Positions 1 to 12,200 of a DNA stretch of 64,000 nt are shown piece by piece. This stretch comes from Hydnum rufescens UP504 (Eukaryota; Basidiomycota; Agaricomycetes; Cantharellales; Hydnaceae), in contig MU129090.1 of the NCBI GenBank assembly GCA_014904985.1, positions 27,743-91,742 on the forward strand, given 5' to 3'. A program made the translations under genes and the position numbers. How positions within the stretch are numbered: the first letter of the stretch is position 1; each line of letters begins with the position of its first letter. Under the pieces are notes generated by a model, which had not been told where the DNA came from, ran no database searches, and saw only the letters and a program-made list of their open reading frames with translations.

Positions 1-590
1 TCTCCACATCCAGAGTTGGATGTTCTTGTCCCAAGAGCCAGAAGCAATCTGCTTGCCATCAGGTGAGAAAGCAATGGATGTGACAGATCCTTGTGCCCTC
101 CATTGGCTGGCCAACACTCACACCCATCTCCCACATTCCAGAGTTGGATGGTCTTGTCCTTAGAGCCAGAAGCAATCTGCTTGCCATCAGGTGAGAAAGC
201 AATGCATGTGACAGCCTTGTGCCCCTCCATTGGCTGGCCAACACTCACACCCATCTCCACATTCAGAGTTGGATGGTCTTGTCCTTAGAGCCAGAAGCAA
301 TCTGCTTGCCATCAGGTGAGAAGCAATGCATGGTGACAGAATCCTTGTGCCCTTGCATTGGCTGGCCAAACACTCACACCCATCTCCACATTCCAGAGTT
401 GGATGTCTGGTCCTTAGAGCCAGAAGCAATCTGCTTGCCATCAGGTGAGAAAGCAATGCATGTGACAGCTTCCTTGCGCCCCTCCATTGGGCTGGCCAAC
501 ACTCACACCCATCTCCACATTCCAGAGTCGGATGTCTTGTCCCTTGAGCCAGAAGCAATCTGCTTGCCATCAGGTGAGAAAGTAACACAT
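1..590 (-). repeat. Near-identical tandem WD40-coding repeats (about 125-129 bp)
   Basis: The same 40-base block (reverse complement codes for SPDGKQIASGS) recurs at 36, 164, 289, 418 and 547, spacings of 128, 125, 129 and 129 bases. A WD40 unit in this family is 42-43 codons (126-129 bp). Copies are nearly identical, and most differences are single-base length changes in short homopolymers such as AAA/AA, CC/C and GG/GGG, which break the frame. Near identity points to recent amplification or gene conversion, as described for HET-E-type WD40 arrays. Confidence 0.9.
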
Positions 591-3500
591 TCTACCCAGG
601 AATCATGTCCTTCTAAGATCAGCCTAATGTTTGGCCAGTGCTGAAGTCTTCCCTGAGCAAGTTTTGCAACTCCTGGAAATTGACTCTGCCACCTCTGATA
701 TAGGAGGGATGATGCAGGGGCAAATGTCAGACCAGAGAGGTAGATGTGAGGTGCACTTGTAGCAATCACGGGGTGAACATGGAGATGAATTGCAATGCAT
801 CATCTTGCAGCTTGACAAGGTCTGGACCAATCTGGGGAATGGATATTAATCACACAGCTTCAGCATATGAGCTAATTGGAGCCATGCTCACAGGAGAGAT
901 CCTAAGTGAGGCTAACACAGTTTGAGGAGAGCTCTCTGTCAGGCTCATTACCTCTAACCAGTGGAGGAAATGCTTCTGAAGCAATGACTCTGTGTGTTTC
1001 TGAGTAACCTCACTGGTGGTGCTGCAGACACATGGAATGCCCAGAATCGACAAGCATAAGACAGATGAGAGGGGATGTGTTCATTCACAAGAACAGTAAT
1101 GTTGGGGATAGCAACATTGGGGAGAAAAGATGTCGGAAGTTGACAGATATTGAATTTCAAGCTTCGCTCCATCATGCGGAAGCATGCTAGGGCCATGTGC
1201 AGATTTGCTTCATCTTTGTCAATGCAGAAATCTTGGTTATGCTTCGGGTCACACAAGAAATCGCGATATGACGTGTGGAGAGGTACAATGGGTTCATCGT
1301 CGCTGTGAGTACCGCTAAGGAGCGAGGCAAGATGTTTCACAATCCCTCCCTGTATCTCCTTGTCATATGGGTCATCTGGAGTGAGGATAGAGTCTGGCGG
1401 AACTAGGTGCAAAAGGGCCTGCAATGATAATGGCTCCTGAGCGCATACGATTCGGCCAGGATCGACTTGACCCGTTTTACTCCTATCTCAATCGAAGGAT
1501 CGAAGTACGCCTTCATCACGGTGCTATAGAGCCCATAGAGCCTTCGTCACTACGCAGCACTGTCGCAATCCGGTCATGCGGGCCGACGCCAGCTTTACCA
1601 TCCCCACGAATGAAGCGGCAGGCGGTAGCAGCCCATTGAAAGGATGTTCCAGCCATCCGAATGAGATCTCTCAGCTCCGTCTGGTACTTCTCTCGGAATA
1701 ACTTCGCGTCACGGAATTCATTGTGCACATACTTCCCAATATCGCGCGAGGTCTGATCAGCGGGGATGTCGTCCACCAGCATGACGGTAGCCCAGGTTGC
1801 AGCGGAGACTGCAATGCAAATTGGATATCGGGCTCATGTCTCGAAGTGACTACGACTCGAAGACCCGGAGGGAGTTCTGAGGCTCGCTTCGTTAGAACAG
1901 CGAGTGCGTCGGCACGAGCCGTAACGTCCCCAGATTCGTCAAATGCATCGATGAAAACGACGGTCTCCCCCAGGGCCTTATCATCCTTGAATGATGCAAT
2001 GATGAAGTGCTCGAACTGCAATTTGCAGTTATCGGTTGTTCGTATCGCAGTCTCGTCCTTCACAGCATCGACAAGGCGCTGCTTCCGGGACTTGTCGAGG
2101 TCGGCAGGTCTCGAGCGATCGTACTGAACAAGTTGGTCAGGTTTGCAAGGGGTTTATTTTTGTCGAAGCCATAGTACGACCCCTTGCGTTCAAGGTCGGA
2201 AACACGTTTCGCGCATGAGCGAAGGATCGACGATTTCCCCGCACCCGCCAGGCCGCATAACCAAAGTACACGAGACGATTCATTCGAGCCCAACTTTATT
2301 GGGCTACTCGGATCAGATGACGGGGTATCCGCTCCAAGAGCCCAACCCACTATAGCGTCGATGATCTCGGTACGCGTGCCTGATAAGCACGCTTTATCCA
2401 GATCGTGATGGGCCTCCGGGGCATATTTTATTTCGCGGAGCAGTTGCAAGTCGCCTGTGGAACATCTTAGGATGAAAGTTTTGACTAAAGACATCCAAGA
2501 AGCACTTACGGACTTCGGCCACAACATCGAAGACACGATATGTAATCACAGAACATTGTATGTTGGCATGATCAATCAGATTCCGTCGGAGAGTCTCCAG
2601 GGTCCCCTTGTAGTCATCGATCTGTGCGTCCATAGGAGAAACCGCGTTCTCCAGTGCGCGTTTGACTTGGACCCATGCTGATCAGTCTTGGAGTAAGTAG
2701 AACATGTGAGATTCCACATACCGAAGGCCTTGTTGCAATAGTCCCGAATGAAATATGCGCACTCCATTACTTGGCGCAGTATTTGGTTGATGATGTCTTG
2801 ATCTGTTTTCGAGTGTTTCTTCAACTCCTCGGCTTCGTCGGCGAAGGAGCAGCTATCTGCCATAGTCTGGACTAAACCCATCACTTTCGCGTCTCGGGCA
2901 CTCTGGGCGGAGGCGATCTAATGGAACACCAGTCAGAGAGCATACAGATAGAAAACCTTGGTCTAATCGTACCTTATACGCTGCTGAGACGACTCCCCAT
3001 GCTAACTTGATCCATGGGTGAACCTGTTTGTAGATACTTCTTAGTGGTCGTGGGGGACAGGTAATCGGGAATGAAACGTGCCTCGGCGAGTGTATCGGCA
3101 ATTTTCACAAGTGCGTCGAGGCGACTCAACAAAACGGGCCAAGCCGTCAACTGGGCTGTGATTTCTCTTGCAAGTGGGGCGGTAGCTTGAATGACGTCGC
3201 TGACCACGACTAGTCCGGGACCGAGCTGCTGAGCAGCTCGGCTGGCATTGTCGATAACGTCACTAGTGGACACGAGAGGGGATGCCACACATATCGTCAA
3301 TTCTCCGAATGTGTCGTTTGTGTCACTTTTCAAATCGAGACGTATTTCTGCAGGTATAAAGACTGCGTGAGCGTGGCCCTCTCTTCAAATAAACATAAAC
3401 ATGAGCAGGTTCACCTTTGTCTGTCGTGGAGAGATCCAAAGTACACGATGCGAGAATCCGCCCCGAATGCCCAAGATGGCGCCCGAGCAAATCTATAACC

Positions 3501-3876
3501 ACTCTGCAATCAACAGTTGCCGGAATCACCGTGCTGCCGAGTGGGTGTGAATGAAAGATGACGAGGTATGCGTGCGTGAAGGAGACCTACAACTCATTCC
3601 CAAAGGGATCCTTCCACACCACCGCATCCTGTGCTGCCTTGACGTATTGCGACTTTGGCGAACGAAGCCCAGTGACGGTAGCCGGAGGCTGAATGGTGAA
3701 ATGAAGGCGATATGGTTTCGATGTACGTAGAAGAGGGCTGCTACATCTGGCCTCTGTCGCGAGGGCCAAATAGGTATGTTCGATGCGAATTTTTAGTCTT
3801 TAGGTGGATACAGTAGCAGACCTGAAATATGCACTCTGCGCATGTCCGCTAGGCTCAGGGGGTCTTTGGATGCCAT
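1..3876 (-). CDS. NACHT-WD40 NLR-like protein, C-terminus cut by window edge, several frame breaks
   Basis: Fungal NLR-like (STAND) NTPase of the HET-E type; family members act in the cytoplasm in non-self recognition. I start it at the ATG at 3876, which opens MASKDPLSLADMRRVHIS before a GT donor. Order: C2-like N-terminal part (about 3.3-3.9 kb), helical linker (2.5-3.3 kb), NACHT NTPase with P-loop GLAGAGKSS near 2.25 kb and Walker B VVFIDAFDESGD near 1.95 kb, then the pre-WD40 linker (0.6-1.4 kb) with RLQHWPNIRLILEGHDSW leading into WD40 repeats that leave the window. Homology moves between frames near 2108, 1790, 1520, 1450 and 1010, each explained by one missing or extra base. At 2108 the familiar ARDLADLDKSRKQRLVDAV motif is recovered by adding one G. 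It is therefore either a recent pseudogene or a poorly polished gene. The family call is secure; the exon structure is not. Confidence 0.8.
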
Positions 3877-6500
3877 GATGTGTGAGAGAGCGCTCTAACT
3901 GATAATTGCCCAGATGTTTAAAGATGACGAACGGTGGTGTGACGGACTAGAACGTGGCAAGGAGGCGGAGACGTATTTGCGGCGACGAGGCAATAGCCAC
4001 CAGTGTATCCCATCAAAATTAGTCAGATAGTCATGTGTTGCTTCCTCAGAAATGGTTAACCGCCACCAGTGTCGCTCACACCTGGTCCGAAAATGTCGAG
4101 GACCCATTTTCTGAGCTGTCTGACTCTTGGGACCGTCAGTCCCACAGTCAACACGAGGCCGACTCTCCATGCTCATTAGGAAGTTCCTGACATAATCACG
4201 TGGCGAACGAATTATCTCAATGTCGGCAGCGACGACAGAGATCAACGTTTGTCACGGACTCGAAATCTGTCCTTTCTACCACAGTGACCTTCTCTGCAGA
4301 TTTGATATCTGCCTCTTCGCTCTTCTACATGGGGAGAAATTAAATATTACCCGGGCCATTTACCCATTTACTCATGGTATCATTTATCATCTAGACTCCC
4401 CAATCTGACACAGCGGAGCCAGCGATACCAAGCTAGTGGTGAACAGGAACAGTACACAGTACGGTCGGCCAGGTCACCAGGATTGCTTCTTCTAGCCGCT
4501 GGGGTCAAACGAGAGAGGCATGGCTTCACGCCGAGGCAGCAACGTCTGGGACAGAAGTTTCATGTTCTCCTTGTGGTATTGGTTGACAACCGAAGATGGC
4601 TGAAATATCAAAGATTCGGTTATCCGACAGATTTTATATAGAGTGACCTTGTCGGAGAGAATGTCTAGCTCAGTAGCTGTCCTACGATGATGCCGTCGGT
4701 TGGATCGATGCGGACAGCTCTACATCTTGCTTACGTCATGACACTGCCACTGTTTCGTTTTCTTCACATTTCTCTAGGCGAACATGCGAGCCGTTTGCTA
4801 TGTTGTCACATTTCTAGGTGGAGTCGACATTTGTCTATCAGAGACCACCGCATACATCTGCCGTTCAATATGACCATTGAAGGTAGTATTAGGTGCTTTT
4901 CGCACGACCTTCTTGTTCCGCTTGCATCCCATCGCTCAAGTTCGTGACGTTTCTGAAGTGGCGATTTACAGCCCTTTCCCTCGACCTCGGACTCCCGACA
5001 TTTATACTGGACCGGGCTCAAGGTATTGATTTAAACACTCGCGTACGAGGCGATCCGCGCCTTCCTTTTCGTTTGGGGATACCTTGGTCCTTCGCATTTG
5101 TTCGTGGCGGTTACACAAACGATGGTGCTGGACAGGCCAATATCCCAAGGGCACCTTGTTCGTCTGGCTCAATCTCACTCTTCCTCTCAGCGATACTTCA
5201 CCCCTGTGCCGCATTTGCAAGGCATGCCATACTACCCTCCAGATTCTCGCAAACCAACTGCCTATCCATTTCTCAAAGCGTACCCCTATGCCGGAGGGCG
5301 GATACCAGTGTACAGTAGGTCTGACAGCTCGGCCCCCGACCGATTCCAGCCCAACGGGCCGCAGCCACTTAGGGTGCCATTGGTGTCATCGTCGGGTTCA
5401 CCTCCCATTCGATTTTCGAGATCCTGGCTTCAACTCCGGAACCCGTGCCTATGGTTCCTCCTGTTGCATTCTACAGTCCACTGCAACTCCACCGCCCAAA
5501 CCGCAACCGGTGATCCGAATGCTTCCTCCGCCTCCTGAATGGCCGCCGATCCGACTGCCTCCTCACATGCCTCATACACCGGACCGAGTCCGACTGGCTG
5601 CGAGATGTGCTCCGAAGCGTACAAAGGCACACCCACATTTCTCGGAGAGAATCGCTGAAAAACGCTCGCCCCTATCACCGAATCCAGATGGCATTGCGAC
5701 CCCTCCCGGAGCAGTCGAAAGGTCATTTCCACAACAAAAAAGCTAGGAATCCTATGCTTTCTCCACCTCGTGTCTTGTCATCGCCCACTCCCCCACCGAT
5801 CCCACGAAGCCCATCCCCGAGTCCGGATGAAAGCGAGTCATATGCACCACCTGTCCCCCATTTCTCTGAGGCCTATGAAAGGACCCTGACGTTTGTTCCC
5901 GCCTTCCGAGTGATTCATACATAGCACTCCAACCACACACCTTTCTGCGCCATTCCACTGGGGAAGGAGCTCCTCAATTACACGTTTCCAGTGACTTTGG
6001 CGCGGAGTTTTCTGCCGTTTCGTATTCTAGCTCATCGATCTCTGGGATCCGAGAAATTACGTTGCGCCAGGGTCCAACGAAAACATTAGCAAGATACCCA
6101 CTCGCTGGTGTGCGATTCTCTTGGTGTTGTCCTAGACATGGGGAATTCAAGCGAAATATATGAAGCTTGAGAAGGACTGGAGACGCTCCGAGCGGTATGT
6201 CAAATGTACATGATTTATGTGGTAGCACTGGAATTAACCCAAATAAATGGTAGACTTGATCCCCTTCTGGATTTTTCACCTTTGCCGGATGACTTCCCCC
6301 TCATGACTGCAGCGAATGCAGTTTATTTCGCGCCAAAAGATGAAGCTAATAACCATGCCTAGTCCGAAAACGACCTTCATCTCCCCGTCGATTACATCTG
6401 TGCTAGTAAGGTTCGTCAATGTCACACATTCTACAGTCCAAATTCTTAAATCTTCTTGCCGAAGCATATGACGTACTATGATCGAGAAATACTAGGCCGC
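3877..6500. other. Gene-poor stretch with decayed coding-like sequence
   Basis: No convincing gene. 5098-5924 (+) holds overlapping proline-rich open stretches in two or three frames (for example PTPPPIPRSPSPSPDES near 5790), looking like an old proline-rich protein with shifted frames. 5974-6467 (-) has two abutting open stretches with no family resemblance I recognise. The first 400 bases are the upstream region of the NLR gene. Confidence 0.4.
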
Positions 6501-6639
6501 CCTCGTAAACAGTTTGTATACATCGGTGACTTCTTTCCTAGATCTCCTGGATGCAGGTCCTGCATCTAGATCGCGATCTTCTTGTTCAGTCGTACCCGCA
6601 TTGTGGAGGTATTCCGCAGTACAGTATCATACAGGAGGC

Positions 6640-7180
6640 ATTCAACTTGTAAGTCGCTTGCGGATCACAATCTCATATGGAAAAGCCACAAGTGGAGGCA
6701 ATCATGGGCGGCAAAGAACCACAGGATGTCCTCAACGAAGTAATCCAGTCCGTGCGTTTTCCTAGATGGGGTGTGATTGTCTTGAGTTCTTCGGCTCATA
6801 ATGCACTCTCGGATGTCCCCACATTTTTCGCCTCAATTGGGGCGGTCCTTTACATCGATCGTCACTTTGCGCCTTTTGTGGTATTCATCGCCTTGCCCTA
6901 CGTCCGCTCCGCTCCGCGCTCGTGCTCGAGGCGACTGGAGTCTATTAGTTATTGCCGCATTTTCTGGATTGGACGAGCTTCTGCATGGCCTCGTCCATGT
7001 CCACACCTCCGCCATGGAACGGTGTATCAAATCGTTCTACCGTCGCGTTGATCGATTTCGAGCTTCCAACCATATCCATTCTTGAGCTCAGATGTGGCTC
7101 GATGGAGATATGATGTCCTTGGTTCTGTCGTAGTTTCCTGACTACGTTCTTCGCTCTTCTCAGTGGCGTGAATGAGGGTG
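6640..7180 (+). pseudogene. Relic of an ABCC transporter, inverted relative to the full copy
   Basis: Two blocks match the full-length transporter at 9.2-15.3 kb, on the opposite strand. 6707-6775 aligns with the exon around 13.36-13.44 kb (motif V-N-E-x-I-Q-S-V-R-F). 6783-7180 then aligns directly with the TMD2 exon around 10.75-11.14 kb (SSARNAL, FAPF, RRLESIS, ALLSGVNEG). The segment between (end of TMD1, NBD1, linker) is missing, and the frame breaks repeatedly. It is a decayed, internally deleted duplicate with no coding capacity left. Confidence 0.8.
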
Positions 7181-7249
7181 CAACCACCAACATGGTGCAC
7201 AGATCGCTCAGGTGTATTTCACACACTGGTCGCGATGGTTTCTTCGCTA

Positions 7250-9200
7250 CTGGCTAACGTGTTATTTGATCCCAGCACAACTCTCAAGGCGTTGTACGCA
7301 GCGATTGCCGGAGTGACAATTTCCCTCGCATCGTCTCCAAACATTGTAAAGCCATATTCTCTCCGGACAGCGATTTGGAACAATCGGGCGTTCGGGAAGC
7401 CATCATTGTTCTTCGACTTGCGATCCAACATGCCCAGATTCACGACGCACCACCTCATCAAAGGTGACCCTTGTGCCTGCTGGCTCAGGGTTATCCCCTT
7501 ACTCGCTTTCGCTTTCGAGGCATGGTGCAATCTTATCAACGTGAAATGTTCCTTACAGAGGGCTTAGAGGCCGGGTCTCGCTGAATATCAAGGTGATGAA
7601 GTTGAGGACGACCATCAAATTAGTTCATTGGGAGATCGCACTTGTGCATGGTGTGTCAGCGCACCTGGGTAGTCTTGTTGGTCGTCGAGGTGTGTCGTTT
7701 GACCCACTGAAGGGCTGTTTGTAGAGTTTACACCATACTCACTACCGATAGGAATCATGTGGTGAAGGTGCAGGCGCAGGTGCGTTGCAACCACTTAACT
7801 CGGGATCTTGAGGAGATCATGGGACTCATACCGGAATTCACTGGCCTCTACAAGGTATATCTTGGGCAAGATCAGACCTTAAATCTCATAAATTCCCGAT
7901 CCTGGGGAAAGAACACCTGGGAATCAATGTCAAGGTTTTAGTAGCAATTGCTAATTGTTCCCATCGATGGCGAAGTCTCTTACCCGAATACGCAGATATG
8001 CAGCGGTTTGGACGACGCTGTCAGACTGAGAGACGTCTACAATTTTGGTGGGATTCTAGCGCTTCTCCATGCGTATACTCTCTGCTCGAATAGCAATTGA
8101 ACTATGGATGACCGATTCACGACCTCAGAGCTTCCACCTCTCTATGACGACGAGCAGGAAAATGCGACCACCTCCATGTGCTGCATTCGCTGGCTATAGT
8201 CAGATTTCCGTCTTCAATGCTATCTGTGCCACCCACAGAAGTCACCCACTTGCAGGAGACTGAGGGGACCTGTTAGTAGCCTAGCACTGACGGACGTAAG
8301 ATCGAAAGTCATTGATTGGCTTGCAACTGAAGGCTTACCCGGGGACCGTGCGGCGGAGTGGGTTCTGCTGCTGCAATACGTTTAATTGCAGGCAGCATAC
8401 TAGCATACTCATTTCGACACAAGGTCACTCTCGGATATGCACCAACTCTTCCCTTATCCGTTGCACTCCCTTGTTTTCACTACGAGCATCCACCTCATCG
8501 ACCTCAGGAGCGATGCCCGCTCTGGAACAGCCCACGCTGAACCGCGTTCTTTCTCTCATTTTGTCTAACATGCGATCCATCTACCAGTAGCGATTTGACT
8601 CATCATTCTTGCCAAACAGTACAGAAGAAGACCCGTGCTTCTTCCTACCCGTCGTCGAGAGAGTTCAGGGCCTGGTGTCTACGAACCGTCACACGCGATG
8701 AAGCTTCGGCCCCAGACAACAATACACTTCCTGAAGCGCTATCTCATTCAATCTCTCTCTCCCCACTGGCTCCGAAGGAGGGGGATGATCTGAAGTTTTA
8801 TTCACCACCTTCGTCCCCTTCGGCAATGAACGGGGCCTCGTCCAGACGCTTCTCTGCTCTCGATTTCAATACGCTCGGGGGGTCTTTGAGCTTCCAGGCT
8901 CAACCTTGCAACGCGGGAAAGACCACGGCGAGGTGATAAACATGATGCGATCTGAGCATCTGCTTTGTTTCCCAGCCATCCCGAACGATGATCCTCCGTT
9001 CCCATCGCTTTCCGTGGACTTGTTTCCCTCCGGATCTTTCTACAAACGTGCTCGATCTCCATATGTGCCTGGGTACCTGGCGGGTGGTTCCCTCCGCACA
9101 CACATTATCAAATTGACTCCAGCTCAGACTGGTGAACCTAGACCAATTGTACCAGAATGTATATGCACTGCATGTACTGCCACAATCATACTTGGGTTGT
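7250..9200. other. Decayed intergenic DNA
   Basis: Only short open stretches in several frames. Candidates at 7172-7567, 8312-8590 and 8595-8936 (+) show no motif and are not joined by plausible splice sites. The stretch may hold more of the duplicated block, too diverged to align by eye. Confidence 0.35.
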
Positions 9201-9205
9201 ACCTG

Positions 9206-12200
9206 TTACAAAAATGGGACTCCCACGATCAATCGCATTATCTCCGTGGCGAAACTGTTCTTCAAATTCCAACCGCACTCATTACTTCTTATCACTTGGA
9301 CCATATCCCGTAGTTCCTCCCAATCAGCACTCCGCTCGCACATTCGCCGGAATGCTCCATCGGGTTCCGCGAACAGAGCAACTGGCGAATCGTATTCTAA
9401 GACGGTACCTTCGCCGAGTACGAGAATACGGTCGTAATCTGTTTCCATCTCGTCAGATCCGTTCCAAGACCGGCGCATCCAACAGAAAATGCTTACCAAG
9501 TATGGTTTTCAAGCGATGCGCAATAGTAAGGACCAGGAATCCGCCAATTCTTCTCGAATCGTTCGTTGAATCTAATAACATCAAATGACCAATATTAGTG
9601 TCAAATAGCACGCGAGCCTCAAGCACCAAGGCGTACTTGATCATCAGTAGCGAGGTCGATAGCCGACGATGCTTCGTCAAGTATAACGAACGGGCTTCGC
9701 CTGAGCATTGCACGAGCAAGAGCGAGTAATTGCCTCTGCCCGGCGGAGAAACTCGAACCGCCCGAACTGACTGCCATGTCAAGACTTATTACAGTGCCTG
9801 TACGTTCATTTCCGCCGACCATGGGAAACTTCTTGCTTGTCAAATGGCATCGCTCTAGAACATCCCAACAATCACCGTCGCTATGCTCCGAAAGTGGATC
9901 CAGATTAGAGCGCACTGTTCCAGAGAACAGTGCGACATCTTGCGACACAATGGTCTGTGGAATAATTCCAGATTCGGCGGTGCTGACAAACCACACAACG
10001 GGGCACTCAAACTCACGACGCCTCCCCGCAAATCATCTAAACCAACTGTAGAAATGTCGATACCGTCTAGGCTGCCGGGAGCTCCAGTTCAATTTTAGGG
10101 CAAACACGAAGTTAATTCACTCACAAGATCTTGCCTTCAGAGGCCTCGATAATACGAAGCATGGATAAGGCCAAAGTGGACTGCAAGCGTTAATAGTCTT
10201 AGCAAGAATGGGAACGGCACTGGAAAAATTAACCCACCTTTCCAGAACCCGTTCGTCCAACCTTCAATGGCTCCCCAGATGAGATCAAAATACTCTGAGA
10301 TATTGCTAAGAATACGCACCACCCCCACTTTCTCGTGTGGTCGAATCGAGAAGGATATACCCTTTAACACCGCAGGAAGGTGTGGTGCATATCGCACAAC
10401 GAGATTCTCAACATCAACCCCACCATCTGAACAAGGCCATCTTGCTGGGGGCGGTCGTGCGACTTTTGCTGGAGCCTCTTGATCGAGCTCTAAGTATTCC
10501 TTGATGCGTTCCACCGCTGCCGATAGTCGTGAATATGTGGATTATTGATATCAGCAATTGTACTCACAATTAAAATCCAACTCGGCCTGAGCAAGCACTC
10601 TGTGCATCATGTGGGCGGTGAATAACTTCGGAGGACATATAACAAAGCAGACTCGACGTACCGTACCAGCATACGGGAAGCCTCAGCAAAGACACCAGCT
10701 TGAATGATTACCACTGCTGCCAGGCCCTCATTCACGCCACTGAGGAGAGCGAACAGCGTGGTCAGGAAAACTACGACAGAACCAAGGACATCATATCTCC
10801 ATCGGAGCCACATCTGAGCTAACCAATAGACATGGTCGAAAGCTTGAAATCGATCAACACGACGGTAGAAACGATTCTGATATACCCGCTCCATAGCGAA
10901 TGCCCGGACATGGACGAGGCCATGCAGAAGCTCGTCGAATCCAGCAAATGCAGGCGACAAACTAATAGACTCTAGTCGCCTCAAGTCGCGCGCGGTCCGG
11001 ACGAAGGGCGGAGCGATGCGGATATAGAGAAATGCGATGAATGCCGCAAAAGGCGCAAAGCGAGGAACGATGTAGACAACCACCCCAAATGAGGCAAGAA
11101 ATGTGATGGTACCTGAGAGTGCATTACGGGCCGAAGAATTCAATGCGTTGTCTACAGCACCAATGTCAGCAACGAAACGGTTTAGGATGCGGCCCGTAGG
11201 TGTTTTGTCGAAAACTCGAGTGGGGGCTCGCACCACACGGTCCAGCATGGCGACAAATAAAGAACGAGACGCCTGTAGCCCAGCCCAATAACCTAAAACG
11301 ATGTACAACAGGGTTGCAAAGGCACCCGCCAGGGAGATCGCCAGATAGATTAGAAGCCAAGGCATGACATCTTCAGATGGAGAAGGAAGAAAATTGATAA
11401 CAGAGCCGAGTAACACCACGAACGGCACAGTAGATAGGGATGCTCGATAAGCGTCTGCCCACTTAGCCACGTACAGTTGATTGCCAACGGAGATTGCTCG
11501 CATTAATAACTGGAGGTAACTTTTCATTAAGGGATAATGGCAGATGAGCGGTAGAACTCACAAGCAAAAGAAATGTAAACAACCACGAAATCCATCCAGC
11601 GGCCTTAACATAGAGTAGATACGTCCGCAAGGAGACTCGACCTTCCGCCCGGGCTTCCTCATCGACAAGTTTACCAGCCACTGGTGGCACAATATGAGGC
11701 TGCCCATCGTCTGAAGGACCATCGTCATCGGCGTCATTTTTTGACTTTGACGGTTCCAGAACTTTCACGGTGGATTCCTTGGGCTCCGGAGGTAGATCTT
11801 CAGCTTCGATCATACTGGAAAGGAGTCCTCTATCGCGTAGCTCCTGTACACTTCCCTGTCTTACCACTCGTCCATGATCTAGCTCTACGACAAACGATGT
11901 AGCAGGGAGGCATAGAGACACATGATGAGTAACCAGAAGAACAGTACGACCGGATATAAGGGGAGCATCGGAAGCAAGGCAGTTGTTGAAGATATGTCGA
12001 GCAGTATGCATATCTACAGCGGCAAGGCTAACGATTTCCTTTGAGAATGATCGCAGGAAGTATGCGCCGACATTACTCACGGGTCATCGAGGATAACGAC
12101 CTGTGGAGAATCAGAAGGACGTCATTGGATATTATTGGAGCAACACACTCACATGGCTCCGCGAGTAAATTGCACGCGCAAGACTAATTCTTGCTCGCTG

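Noticed and set aside
5098..5924. Proline-rich open stretches as a gene
   Set aside because: Frames overlap and break without splice sites; no recognisable family. Kept only as decayed sequence.
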